From Cynocephalus volans (Eukaryota > Chordata > Mammalia > Dermoptera > Cynocephalidae): a stretch of 64,000 bases of DNA. This document shows positions 34,501 through 39,584 of this stretch, in pieces. Position 1 is the stretch's first letter. Each line of letters begins with the position of its first letter. A model generated the notes under the pieces. The model saw nothing but the letters and a program-made list of their open reading frames with translations, ran no database searches and was not told the DNA's origin. Position numbers and translations under genes: made by a program. The stretch is from assembly GCF_027409185.1 (NCBI RefSeq), contig NC_084475.1, positions 16,574,130 to 16,638,129 of the forward strand, in the 5' to 3' direction.

Positions 34501-35149
34501 CAATCCTTACCTTTACATCCAAAGCATCAAGTTGTAATTTTTACTACCCAGTCTACGACAGCTGTCAGACGGGAGTACTAAGCCGAAACGTTAAGACTGC
34601 AGTTTCCTCTCCCCAGATCAGTGGCTCAAGGTGTCAAGGCAGGAGATCAGTGGGGTAGCCAGAGTGCCATCCGGGTTACAAGCCCTCCAACTGGGCCACT
34701 GCAGGCTACAGGAGAAATCTGCCCAAAATCCCTGTGTCGCCTGTAAGAAAAGGTCGTTCCCAGCCTAGAAGGCGAGGGGGATGCGAGGAAAGACGGGTCA
34801 AGAGACAGACCCTGGAATTCCGAGTGCCAGAAAGTAAGGGCGAGAGAAACTGCGACCCTCGGCCTCTCCTACCCGGAACGTGCCGGGACCCGTCGCCTCT
34901 CCCGCCCCCAGCCCTCCGGATCGACACGTAGTCATTGCGAGTTAGGCCCGGTTACTCTAGGATACTCTCCAAACTGAGGCTGTCCCCGAATTCTTTGTTT
35001 GCCTTCGATCCTGCTGAAGGGCGTTCGTTTTCTTTATTTTCCTCTCCTCCGGCACCGCGTCCACCCCCGCCGCCGCCGCCGCCGCCGCTGCCGCCGCTAC
35101 CGCCGCCGCCGCTGCCGCCGCCGCCAGGGACCTGCTTCTCGGCAGCCAT
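60..35149 (-). CDS. SRP68: SRP68, signal recognition particle subunit 68 (coding exons 1-12, 3' end outside window)
   Basis: SRP68 binds 7SL RNA and, with SRP72, forms the cytosolic SRP heterodimer needed for co-translational targeting to the ER. Twelve coding exons are readable on the minus strand: 34966-35149, 33465-33531, 24571-24684, 21790-21985, 21091-21173, 18115-18224, 17213-17295, 16012-16152, 7481-7579, 4209-4273, 762-918, 60-154. Every junction has AG/GT and the phases join without error, giving 464 codons plus two bases. The human protein, from memory, is 627 residues, so about a quarter, including the SRP72-binding C-terminus, lies left of the window. The N-terminus is a Gly/Ser-rich tract, followed by the RNA-binding, TPR-like helical region with an arginine-rich stretch in exon 3. 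Identity to human SRP68 is very high. The introns are rich in repeats; none disrupts an exon. Transcription starts in a CpG island just right of exon 1. Confidence 0.97.
762..918 (-). CDS. SRP68: SRP68 coding exon 11
   Basis: Encodes residues 381-433, including [40 protein letters not shown] and RLYDIILQ. Acceptor gttccag; donor gtgact. Joins exon 10 through a split serine codon. Confidence 0.94.
2516..2660 (+). repeat. tRNA-Ile-derived SINE, variant with replaced anticodon arm
   Basis: Begins gggccgagcccgtgg and ends in a long A tract. The normal arm (GGTGCTGATAACACC) is replaced by a GC-rich hairpin with arms GGGAGCG and CGCTCCC. The second unit is shortened. Flanked by near-identical aaatttcaaagtttc (2501-2515) and aaatttaaagtttca (2660-2674). 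A second copy of this variant is at 30994-31131. Confidence 0.85.
2675..2846 (+). repeat. Dimeric tRNA-Ile-derived SINE (CYN-like)
   Basis: Two tRNA-like units: gggccggcccgtggctcac, then ggtcggttagctcacttggg, ending in ggtcatg and a T/A-rich tail. Its 3' flank (agatattatctattt) does not match its 5' flank but matches the opposed SINE at 3015-3110 (see findings). Confidence 0.85.
3015..3110 (-). repeat. tRNA-Ile-derived SINE, opposite orientation, internally deleted
   Basis: Minus-strand element with the 5' box gggccggcccgtggctcac at 3108-3090 and a tail reading ccggtcatctttt toward the left. It lacks the middle of the dimer. Together with the SINE at 2675 it bounds an inverted segment. Confidence 0.8.
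4209..4273 (-). CDS. SRP68: SRP68 coding exon 10
   Basis: A 65-base exon encoding residues 360-380 ([20 protein letters not shown], then H). Acceptor tctgcag; donor gtaagg. Compared with remembered human sequence there are substitutions at the Ile and Pro positions (YILEGEP), but frame and splice sites are intact. Confidence 0.92.
4641..5095 (+). repeat. MaLR-type solo LTR (MLT1-like)
   Basis: Starts tgtagtaggctgaaaaatgg and ends near agcaacaggaaacaaatgca. Phrases such as tttgcagatgtgattaagtt and ttttaagccactaaattttt are typical of old ERVL-MaLR LTRs. No internal coding region is present. The subfamily name is from memory and uncertain. Confidence 0.65.
5467..5641 (-). repeat. Dimeric tRNA-Ile-derived SINE (CYN-like)
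   Basis: Left end is a T tract followed by aaagatgaccagtaagggga; right end is gagccacgggcggccc. Both tRNA-like units are visible. Inserted beside a short L1 3'-end fragment at 5642-5800. Confidence 0.85.
6095..6283 (+). repeat. Dimeric tRNA-Ile-derived SINE (CYN-like)
   Basis: Both units and an A/G-rich tail are visible. The motif agaaaactcag occurs on both sides and is the likely target-site duplication. Confidence 0.87.
6910..7172. mobile_element. Mariner-type MITE interrupted by SINE sequence
   Basis: The left inverted terminus (cttcaaaaagttcatggaaa, from 6911) and its complement on the right (ttccatgaactttttgaag, 7150-7168) belong to the ~80-bp palindromic element also seen at 12069, 29022 and 60357. 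Here the halves are separated by two tRNA-derived SINE units (6954-7018 and 7029-7135). The motif ataatttga (or ataattcg) appears at 6945, 7019 and 7136. Confidence 0.75.
7481..7579 (-). CDS. SRP68: SRP68 coding exon 9
   Basis: Encodes residues 327-359 ([33 protein letters not shown]). 33 codons in phase 0. Acceptor ctttag; donor gtagga. Confidence 0.95.
8851..9017. mobile_element. hAT-Charlie-like DNA transposon remnant
   Basis: Contains agtgttgtccaaaagaaattt at the left and gctactgtactggacag at the right, imperfect inverted termini typical of MER-type hAT nonautonomous elements in mammals. Non-coding. Confidence 0.55.
9166..9293 (+). repeat. Monomeric tRNA-Ile-derived SINE
   Basis: One tRNA-like unit (ttagctcagttggatagatg ... 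ggtttgatccttg) followed by ccagccacc and a long A tract. Flanked by a long target-site duplication of about 26 bases (near 9140-9165 and 9294-9320), with a few differences. Confidence 0.87.
10598..10768 (+). repeat. Dimeric tRNA-Ile-derived SINE (CYN-like)
   Basis: Complete dimer with A-rich tail. aaggtctc on both sides is the likely target-site duplication. Confidence 0.87.
10947..11046 (+). repeat. Monomeric tRNA-Ile-derived SINE
   Basis: Single unit with box B-like gggttcggatccccacacc, ending ccagccacaaagg and an A-rich tail. Confidence 0.85.
12069..12149. mobile_element. Mariner-type MITE, intact palindrome
   Basis: Left terminus ttcaaaaagttcatggaaaa pairs with right terminus ttccacgaactttttgaa across a short A/T-rich centre, giving a near-perfect hairpin of about 80 bases. 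No coding capacity. Confidence 0.75.
12350..12590. mobile_element. Non-autonomous DNA transposon remnant
   Basis: Left part (atcagcaacccttatctgaa) and right part (aagggatattcaacttgtat) resemble the imperfect inverted ends of a pogo/Tigger-class mammalian element rich in 'aatctgaaatctgaaatg' repeats. Family name not assigned with confidence. Confidence 0.45.
13852..14010 (+). repeat. MIR SINE
   Basis: Core features: ctttggagtcaagagggcgt, catgactgtgggcaagttat, ccccatctgtaaaatgagaa. Ancient and divergent. Confidence 0.75.
14520..14690. mobile_element. Tigger-like DNA transposon fragment
   Basis: Contains ttgacttatgatgggttatg, gtcctgataaacccacagta and a closing ggagaccatctgcac, phrases typical of Tigger-class elements. 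Assigned from memory. Confidence 0.45.
16012..16152 (-). CDS. SRP68: SRP68 coding exon 8
   Basis: Encodes residues 280-326 ([20 protein letters not shown], then [20 protein letters not shown]). Exactly 47 codons in phase 0. Acceptor ttccag; donor gtaagg. Confidence 0.96.
16678..16770 (+). repeat. Monomeric tRNA-Ile-derived SINE
   Basis: One unit (ccagttagctcagttgatta ... gggtttgatccctg). Flanked by aaaagatgatggtgt on both sides, a clean target-site duplication. Inserted in an L1-derived stretch (about 16390-16850). Confidence 0.87.
17213..17295 (-). CDS. SRP68: SRP68 coding exon 7
   Basis: Encodes residues 252-279 ([27 protein letters not shown]). Acceptor tttcag; donor gtaatc. Joins exon 6 in phase 1 through a glycine codon. 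Confidence 0.94.
17460..17742 (+). mobile_element. Old L1 (L1M) 3' end with an internal inverted segment
   Basis: Phrases gtacatatcatgatacattt, ctaaactatggactttggga, aacaaataaacccactctag and ctcaattttgctgtgaacct are typical of old L1 3' ends. Between them, 17527-17562 is an inverted copy of 17571-17607. Confidence 0.6.
17798..17903 (+). repeat. Monomeric tRNA-Ile-derived SINE, 5' divergent
   Basis: ttagctcactcggtagagca ... gagttcagatccccataa, then an A-rich tail. Flanked by agaagatggcagg on both sides. Confidence 0.82.
18115..18224 (-). CDS. SRP68: SRP68 coding exon 6
   Basis: Encodes residues 215-251 ([20 protein letters not shown], then [16 protein letters not shown]). Acceptor ttgcag; donor gtgagc. 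The 5'-truncated L1 lies in the intron immediately upstream in transcript direction. Confidence 0.95.
18296..20790 (+). mobile_element. 5'-truncated LINE-1 with broken ORF2
   Basis: Lies antisense in SRP68 intron 5. It begins inside ORF2, in the reverse-transcriptase domain (the open frame starting at 18355 includes [24 protein letters not shown] and the catalytic FADD box). The frame shifts at an A10 run (19249-19258) and continues in another frame from about 19262 to the ORF2 stop at 20492, including the Cys-rich C-terminus. The 3'UTR has a (CA)n tract and a G-rich run (20560-20650), then an A/T-rich tail to about 20780. ORF1 and the endonuclease are absent, so the copy is dead. Its length without decay suggests a fairly young insertion. 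Confidence 0.9.
20509..20534. repeat. (CA)n microsatellite
   Basis: Uninterrupted CA dinucleotides followed by an A run, in the L1 3'UTR. Confidence 0.9.
20802..20902 (-). repeat. Monomeric tRNA-Ile-derived SINE
   Basis: Minus orientation; the right end reads aactaaccagccagtt. Perfect target-site duplication cctgtgaagct at 20791-20801 and 20903-20913, directly beside the L1 tail. Confidence 0.9.
21091..21173 (-). CDS. SRP68: SRP68 coding exon 5
   Basis: Encodes residues 188-214 ([18 protein letters not shown], then VAIEAFNKC). From memory human has Ala rather than Val after EWK. Acceptor ctcacag; donor gtaagt. Confidence 0.94.
21790..21985 (-). CDS. SRP68: SRP68 coding exon 4
   Basis: Encodes residues 122-187, including [20 protein letters not shown] and [17 protein letters not shown], part of the helical RNA-binding domain. 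Acceptor tctag; donor gtgagg. Ends in phase 0. Confidence 0.95.
22077..22465 (+). repeat. MaLR solo LTR (MST/THE1-like)
   Basis: Starts TGATGGAGTTTGGATGT and ends AGGACTAAGACA, with a perfect 5-bp duplication GCCTC at 22072-22076 and 22466-22470. Internal phrases (ggatctctcatgaatgggtt, gagttctcactctattag, gtaagccaaataaacctctg) are typical of primate-type MaLR LTRs. A polyadenylation signal AATAAA is at about 22394. No viral coding region is present. Confidence 0.8.
22745..22950 (+). repeat. MIR SINE
   Basis: ggttggaatcccagtgccac, cttactagctatgtgacttt and cctggcacttactaagttcc are MIR features. Confidence 0.75.
23040..23216 (+). repeat. Dimeric tRNA-Ile-derived SINE (CYN-like)
   Basis: Little-decayed dimer, with aaaggatctt on both sides as target-site duplication. 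Confidence 0.9.
23483..23650 (+). repeat. Dimeric tRNA-Ile-derived SINE (CYN-like)
   Basis: Complete dimer with perfect target-site duplication agaatgttcttccctctc (about 23466-23482 and 23651-23668). Confidence 0.9.
23931..24152. mobile_element. hAT-like DNA transposon remnant
   Basis: gcaaacttttttgtaaaggg, catatggtctctgtcacaac, gggtgtggctgtgttcccat and tttggcccataagctgaagt follow the order of a well-known mammalian hAT-Charlie nonautonomous element. Non-coding. Confidence 0.6.
24362..24540 (+). repeat. MIR SINE
   Basis: tgaacctctttgagtctgtt, gagagtcacatgagataaag and gtctggcacatgtaattgct are MIR features. It abuts SRP68 exon 3 (24571). Confidence 0.65.
24571..24684 (-). CDS. SRP68: SRP68 coding exon 3 (arginine-rich RNA-binding segment)
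   Basis: Encodes residues 84-121, including [20 protein letters not shown] and [11 protein letters not shown]. The basic run is the arginine-rich part of the 7SL RNA-binding region in the family. Acceptor tttacag and donor gtatcg are present. Confidence 0.94.
25670..26335 (+). mobile_element. L1 3' fragment, divergent
   Basis: Low-complexity A-rich stretch with phrases of L1 ORF2/3'UTR (gtgaaccaacatgtctatat, ataaattatgatatacctat). Assignment is tentative. A SINE 3' fragment (gatccctgtacaggccagcc) follows at 26343-26385. Confidence 0.4.
26528..27366 (+). pseudogene. GUK1P: GUK1 (guanylate kinase 1) processed pseudogene
   Basis: An intronless copy of guanylate kinase mRNA in SRP68 intron 2, antisense to SRP68. 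The first part reads as the P-loop region ([19 protein letters not shown]); the glycine-rich loop before it is degraded. A deletion of several dozen codons and a frameshift follow, then the C-terminal part in another frame ([31 protein letters not shown]). The 3'UTR ends with AATAAA (27325-27330) and an A tail (27350-27366). Target-site duplication: aaaaaaaggaaagtct at the left (26513-26527) and aaaaaagggaaagtct at the right (27361-27376). The symbol is descriptive; no functional kinase can be encoded. Confidence 0.9.
27500..27541 (+). repeat. tRNA-derived SINE 3' fragment
   Basis: gatccctgtaccagccatcc followed by an A-rich tail; only the 3' end of a monomer. Confidence 0.55.
28490..29520 (+). 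mobile_element. Old L1 ORF2/3'UTR fragment with MITE insertion
   Basis: Translations such as [28 protein letters not shown] and [20 protein letters not shown] are degenerate L1 ORF2. The 3'UTR follows to about 29520. A MITE (29022-29096) sits inside it, and a 37-base unit is tandemly duplicated at 29423-29502. Confidence 0.75.
29022..29096. mobile_element. Mariner-type MITE, degenerate copy
   Basis: ttaaaagttcgtggaaag at the left, and ctttccataaatttcgaag at the right. It splits the L1 phrase 'agtata / catacaatgg', consistent with insertion at a TA target. Confidence 0.65.
29733..30081 (+). repeat. Cluster of three tRNA-derived SINE insertions
   Basis: A full dimer (29733-29898), the 3' half of a monomer (29905-29960) and one second-unit-type monomer (29988-30081). 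Each is followed by a copy of aaaaaggatg, suggesting repeated insertion at one target or duplication of the target. Confidence 0.75.
30994..31131 (+). repeat. tRNA-Ile-derived SINE, variant with replaced anticodon arm
   Basis: Second copy of the variant seen at 2516 (gggccgagcccgtggcacac ... gccggtgcactcactggctg). The target-site duplication aaaacatacagtaaa is present on both sides. Confidence 0.87.
31361..31540 (+). repeat. Dimeric tRNA-Ile-derived SINE (CYN-like)
   Basis: Little-decayed dimer with a long A tail and duplicated aatttggttaagtga flanks. Confidence 0.9.
31676..32335 (+). mobile_element. L1 3' fragment
   Basis: ggaatgctggcaaggatgtg, atggcagcactatttgtaac and ttcaccatgttctgtacact follow the order of an L1 ORF2 end and 3'UTR. 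Decayed. Confidence 0.6.
32480..32910 (+). repeat. L2-type LINE 3' end
   Basis: cccctgctcaagtggcttcc, ataaactccctgagattaag and gcacaattgataggtgctca followed by a (TGAA)n-type end are L2 features. Confidence 0.6.
33465..33531 (-). CDS. SRP68: SRP68 coding exon 2
   Basis: Encodes residues 62-83 ([20 protein letters not shown] and onward). Acceptor ctctag and donor gttagt flank it. It enters in phase 1 and leaves in phase 2, matching exons 1 and 3. Confidence 0.93.
34966..35149 (-). CDS. SRP68: SRP68 coding exon 1
   Basis: Encodes residues 1-61 plus one base. The start ATG is the complement of 35147-35149 and begins MAAEKQVPG, the conserved SRP68 N-terminus. A run of about 22 Gly/Ser residues follows, then [20 protein letters not shown]. 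Donor GT at 35 964-type position is complement 34964-34965. An upstream in-frame ATG (35195-35197) exists but lies in the 5'UTR; the conserved start was chosen. Confidence 0.95.
35061..35127. repeat. GCC/CCG triplet-rich tract coding SRP68 poly-Gly
   Basis: Imperfect CCG/GCC trinucleotide array inside SRP68 exon 1. On the minus strand it encodes Gly runs broken by Ser. Its mirror on the plus strand is an open frame rich in Pro/Arg, which is a shadow. Confidence 0.85.
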
Positions 35150-35844
35150 CTTGCTCCTGCGCCGCAGAGCAGGACGGGATGGAGGAGGCGGGACCACTAG
35201 GGGCGAGAGCGAGCGGAACCTACCAGGAGGGGCTGATGGGATAGCGACGGACCCCGCCGCCCGCGGCCCTTTCTGCCCCCAAAAGCCGTTTGTTGGAGCG
35301 CGCCTGCGCGTGGACTCGGCTTGCCGGGTCCTGAATCGTGAGGGCTAAGCAGGGGGCTCGCGGGCACAGGGAGATCGTGGCTGCTGAGGTCTTCTCGGGA
35401 GCAATGCCACCTCCCATCCACCAAGGGCGGGAGGACCGGTGATGGACCCCCACCTGTTGCATGCCTGCACTGGGGATCCGGCTCACGTCCTGCACAGGAG
35501 AGGGTGGGGGACTAAGGATTTTGGATTTCGGGATGTCTACCTCCCCTGGCACTCAGGAGATGGGGTTCCCACCCTACTGGAACGAAGGGTCCCGCCTGTG
35601 AGGGAACCTTCTCCGCCTGCGCTTTCATTTGGGGCTGGCTATAAGAATGCAATGGCCGGAGGAAGCGCTGGCGCAATCAGGCCGTGTCCCAAAGTAGGGA
35701 CTTCCTTCAGACTAATTAGGAGGCTGTGGCTTTCTCTGGACTTTGGGGCGATCAGTCCAAGAAGGGAGAAGTGTCGCGGCACGGGAGAATATGAATCTTT
35801 GCTCTGCAATACGGCGCCGCAGCCTCTGGAGTCTGAGTTCTGAG

Positions 35845-35975
35845 GCTCCAATCCCTGCTCCATCATACTGGTTAGATGTTGGGCAAGTAACTTAATCTCC
35901 CTCTAAACCTGTTCCCTCATCTGTGAAATGGGGATAACAAATTCAAATAGTTGTTATGAAAAGTAATGATGCATT
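35845..35975 (+). repeat. MIR SINE
   Basis: ggctccaatccctgctccat and ctcatctgtgaaatggggat are diagnostic. It marks the right edge of the SRP68 CpG region. Confidence 0.75.
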
Positions 35976-35979
35976 TTAA

Positions 35980-37265
35980 AGTAAGTCTCTGCTCAACATC
36001 ACTAATCATTATGGACAGGCAAATCAAAACCACAATTAGCTATCACCTCACACCCATTAGGATGGCTACTATCCCAAAACAAACAAAAAGAAAAGAAGTT
36101 GTGCTGGTGAGGATGTGGAGAAATTGGAAGTGTGGTGCACTGTTGGTAGGAATGTAAAATGGTGCAGCCTCTGTGAAAGACAGTATGGAGTTTCTGCAAA
36201 ACTTAAAAGTACATTACCATAGGATCCAGCAATTCCACTTCTGAGTCTATGCCCCCAAAGAATTGAAAGCAGGTTCCCAAAGACATATTTGTACACCCAC
36301 ATTCATTGCAGCATAATTCACAATCGCCAAAAGGTGGAAGCAACCCATTGTCCTTCCAGTGATAAACAAAATGTTTTACTTAAAAAGGTGTAATATTCTG
36401 ATATATGCTACAACATGGATAAACCTTGAAAATAGTATGCTCAGTTGAGTAAGCCATCACAAAAAGACAAATATGGTATGATTCTACTTACACGAGGTAC
36501 CAAGAACAGGCAAATTCATAGAGACAGAAAGTAGAATGGTGTTGCCAGAGGCTGGGGGGAGGGGAAATCGGGAATAGTCTAATGGGTATAAAGTTTCAGT
36601 TTTGCAAGATGAAAAAGTTCTGGAGATTAGTTGCAAACAATGTGAATTGTTTATTTAAAAATAAACTGTACATTTAAAAATGGTGAAAAAAGACAAAAAA
36701 CAAAAATGGTTAAGGTGGTAAATTTTATGTCATGTGTCTTCTACCACAATTAGAAATAAATTGTTAAAAGAGTAAGTCTTCCAAATGTCCATTGACAAAT
36801 CAATGGAAAAATAGAATGTGGTATAACCATACAATGGAATATTATTTGGCCGTAAAAAGGAAAGAAATACTGATCATGCTACAACATGGATGAACTTTGA
36901 AAACATGTTAAGTGAAAGAAGCCACACACAAAAGGCCACATATTGTATGATCCACTTATATGAAGTGTCTAGAATAGGCAAATCTGTAGAGACAAAAAGT
37001 AGATTAGTGGTTGCCCAGGGCTGGGGGTGAGGTGGGGTTGAAGGTGGGAGATTGGAGGCTGATAACCAAAGGATAGGAGTTTCTTTTGGTGGGAAGGAAA
37101 ATGTCCTTAAAGTGATTATGACCATTGTCACATACCTCTGTGAAAATATTAAAAACCAAAAGAGCACTTTATTTTTTTATTTTTTGGCTGGCCAGAATGG
37201 GTAAATGAGCACCTTAAATGGGTAAATGGTACAGTATGTGGATTATATTTCAATAAAGCTGTTAC
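35980..37265 (+). mobile_element. Two L1 3' fragments in series
   Basis: 35980-36770 reads from degenerate ORF2 ([19 protein letters not shown]) through the 3'UTR. A second piece, 36775-37265, repeats part of the same 3' region (aaatgtccattgacaaatca, gtacagtatgtggattatat). A short SINE tail-like fragment (ttttggctggccagaatgg) is at 37179-37200. Confidence 0.65.
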
Positions 37266-37289
37266 CAAAAAAAGTCAGGCCATCTAGTC

Positions 37290-37815
37290 ACAAGCCTGCA
37301 ATGTCTGCTCATTTTACTAAAACCACAATCTTTAAGATGGAAAAAAGTCCTACTGCCAATCTCTCTCTTGCTTACTTAACTTGGGCCATTCCAGCCTCCT
37401 TGCCTTAGGGACATGGGCACACTTCTGCCTTAGGGCCTTTGCACTGGCTGCTGTTCCCTCTCTCTGAAATGCTCTTCCTCTAGATATCTGCTTGGCCAGC
37501 TCCCTCATGTCCTTCAAGTCTTTGCTCACATGTCACCTTTTTAATGAGGTCGACCTGACCGCCCTACTTAAATTGCATCATCACCACCATCTTGGTACTC
37601 CCAAATTTCCTTATCCTGATCTATTTTTCTTGAAAGCACTTATCAGCTTGTAATAGATTAATAACTTCCTTAAATTATGTGAATTGTCTGTTGCTCTTGC
37701 TAGAGAGCAAGCTCACAGAAGGTCTTGCTCTTTGTACAGCTCCTGGTACATCCCGAGGACACGGAACAGTGCCTGGCATGGAGTAGATGCTTCACAAATA
37801 TTTATTAAATAAGCT
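37290..37815 (+). repeat. L2-type LINE 3' end
   Basis: ctttgctcacatgtcacctt, aatgaggtcgacctgaccgc, ctgttgctcttgctagagag and agtagatgcttcacaaatat are L2 features. Confidence 0.65.
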
Positions 37816-38580
37816 AATGGTAAACATCTCATAAACACGAACCGTTTTCATCTTCCTACTCGATGTATAGGCAGGCAGAGCAGGGGTGGGAATAGGGTTT
37901 CCCTACCAAGAGGAGCTCCTCGGGCTGAGCTCTTGAGAAGCTGAGACCCAGCGGGGAAAAGAGGAAAAAAGACTGTTCCTGACGGGGGCCCAAGGAACAG
38001 GGCGGGGAAAGGGGGACAGAACTAAAGCCAGTGGCAGAAGGTGGTGATTTGCAGACCCGGTGAACTGGGAGGTGAAATTCTACACAAATAGTAATGATTC
38101 ATTGTCACCAATGCCTGATGCAGAAACAAATATTTAAGTTGTATTGCAACCTAAATACCATCCTGGCCATCCAGGAAAATGCTGCTGGTGCATGGAACTC
38201 TGCTATTTTGATTTTCCTCAAAGTTTTTCCTTTTTAGATTTCTAAATAGGGTACGGAGGAAAAGGATCATTGGATTCATTCAGACTGAACTGACGGGCTG
38301 CAGCCTCTTGCATACAACTTATTCCATTCTCACCGGAGCCCTCCGAGAAGGGGGTGTCAGTGTCGCGTGTTACAGCCCAGAAAACAGGCGCAGCACCAAG
38401 GACAGAGCCTGGCACAGAGCAGACGCTCCGTAAATATTTTTTGGATTGTCTTGGAGCAGGAAACGTCCAATCGGTGAGAGAAGGGAATGAGACGAAGCTA
38501 ACCAAGTTTGCTCAGAAACCTCCTCTCCTCCCCGCCGCTGATCTCTGGGGTTCCTGGAGCCCCGGTGCGCCCAGGAATTA
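37816..38580. other. Intergenic spacer without recognisable gene
   Basis: Unique-looking sequence between the L2 fragment and the GALR2 CpG island. Short open frames here show no family motif. Nothing else is supported. Confidence 0.5.
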
Positions 38581-39216
38581 GAAATGGGCAGAGGCGTGAA
38601 ACACACGACGGAAACGTCCCACTCGCCAGTTCTGGAAAACCAGCCTCCCCCCACCCCGCCCGCCTCCGCCCCGTGTCACCTCCCCCTTATCCCCCAGGGG
38701 CCTTCCTCGAACTCTTTCGCGGACCGGCGCGCCCACCGCGCTGCAGGGAAGAGCCGGGGCGCGCGGGGCTCGAGCGGGCGCTCCTTGCGGCGCGGCGCAC
38801 CGGCAGGTCCCGGGGTCCTTCTCTCCACCCCGCTGGCGTCTGCCGGGGAAGTCAGGGGGCCGGCTCAGCCCGGAACATCCCGGCCCCGGGGGCTGGAGCC
38901 GTCACGAGCGTCGCCCTCCGCCCCGGAGGTGGGTGCCGCTGGCTCGATGCTCGGGCCGGGACGCGCGCTGGGGCCACTCGGTAGCCCTTCCCCAGCGCCG
39001 CCGGCCGCCGCGGGGGACAATCCCACCCTCCGGCGGCTCGCTCCTCCCCCTGACCCCAGCGCACCCTCACCCCACCCCAGCCGCCGCGAGGCTCAATCCG
39101 CCGGCAACTTTGCGGAGTCGCGCGGGGCGCTGCAGCGGCCGCAGCAGTGAGATCCGCGCGCTCGCCGAGACCTAGACGGCTGCAGGAGCCCAGGCGGCCT
39201 CAGGTGTGGCGACACC

Positions 39217-39584
39217 ATGAACGGCTCGGGCGGCCCGGGGGCCGAGACCGCGAGCCAGGAGGGCGGCGGGGACGGCTGGCCGGCCGAGGCCGTCATCGTG
39301 CCCCTGCTCTTCGCGCTCATCTTCCTGGTGGGGACCGCGGGCAACGCGCTGGTGCTGGCCGTGCTGCTGCGCGGCGGCCAGGCCGTCAGCACCACCAACC
39401 TGTTCATCCTCAACCTGGGCGTGGCCGACCTGTGCTTCATCGTGTGCTGCGTGCCCTTCCAGGCCACCATCTACACCCTGGACGGCTGGGTGTTCGGCTC
39501 GCTGCTCTGCAAGGCCGTGCACTTCCTCATCTTTCTCACCATGCACGCCAGCAGCTTCACGCTGGCCGCCGTCTCCCTGGACAG
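39217..39584 (+). CDS. GALR2: GALR2 exon 1
   Basis: Encodes residues 1-122 plus two bases, through TM3. The ATG context is gacaccATGa and the N-terminus [10 protein letters not shown] resembles the family start. Donor gtgagc. Confidence 0.95.

Larger units (their letters stand above)
34730..35460 (-). promoter_or_regulatory. SRP68: CpG-island promoter region of SRP68
   Basis: GC- and CpG-rich block surrounding coding exon 1 and its upstream sequence. No TATA box is seen at a plausible distance. A GCGCCTGCGCG motif at about 35299-35309 resembles an NRF-1 site, common in housekeeping promoters. The exact transcription start cannot be read. Confidence 0.6.
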
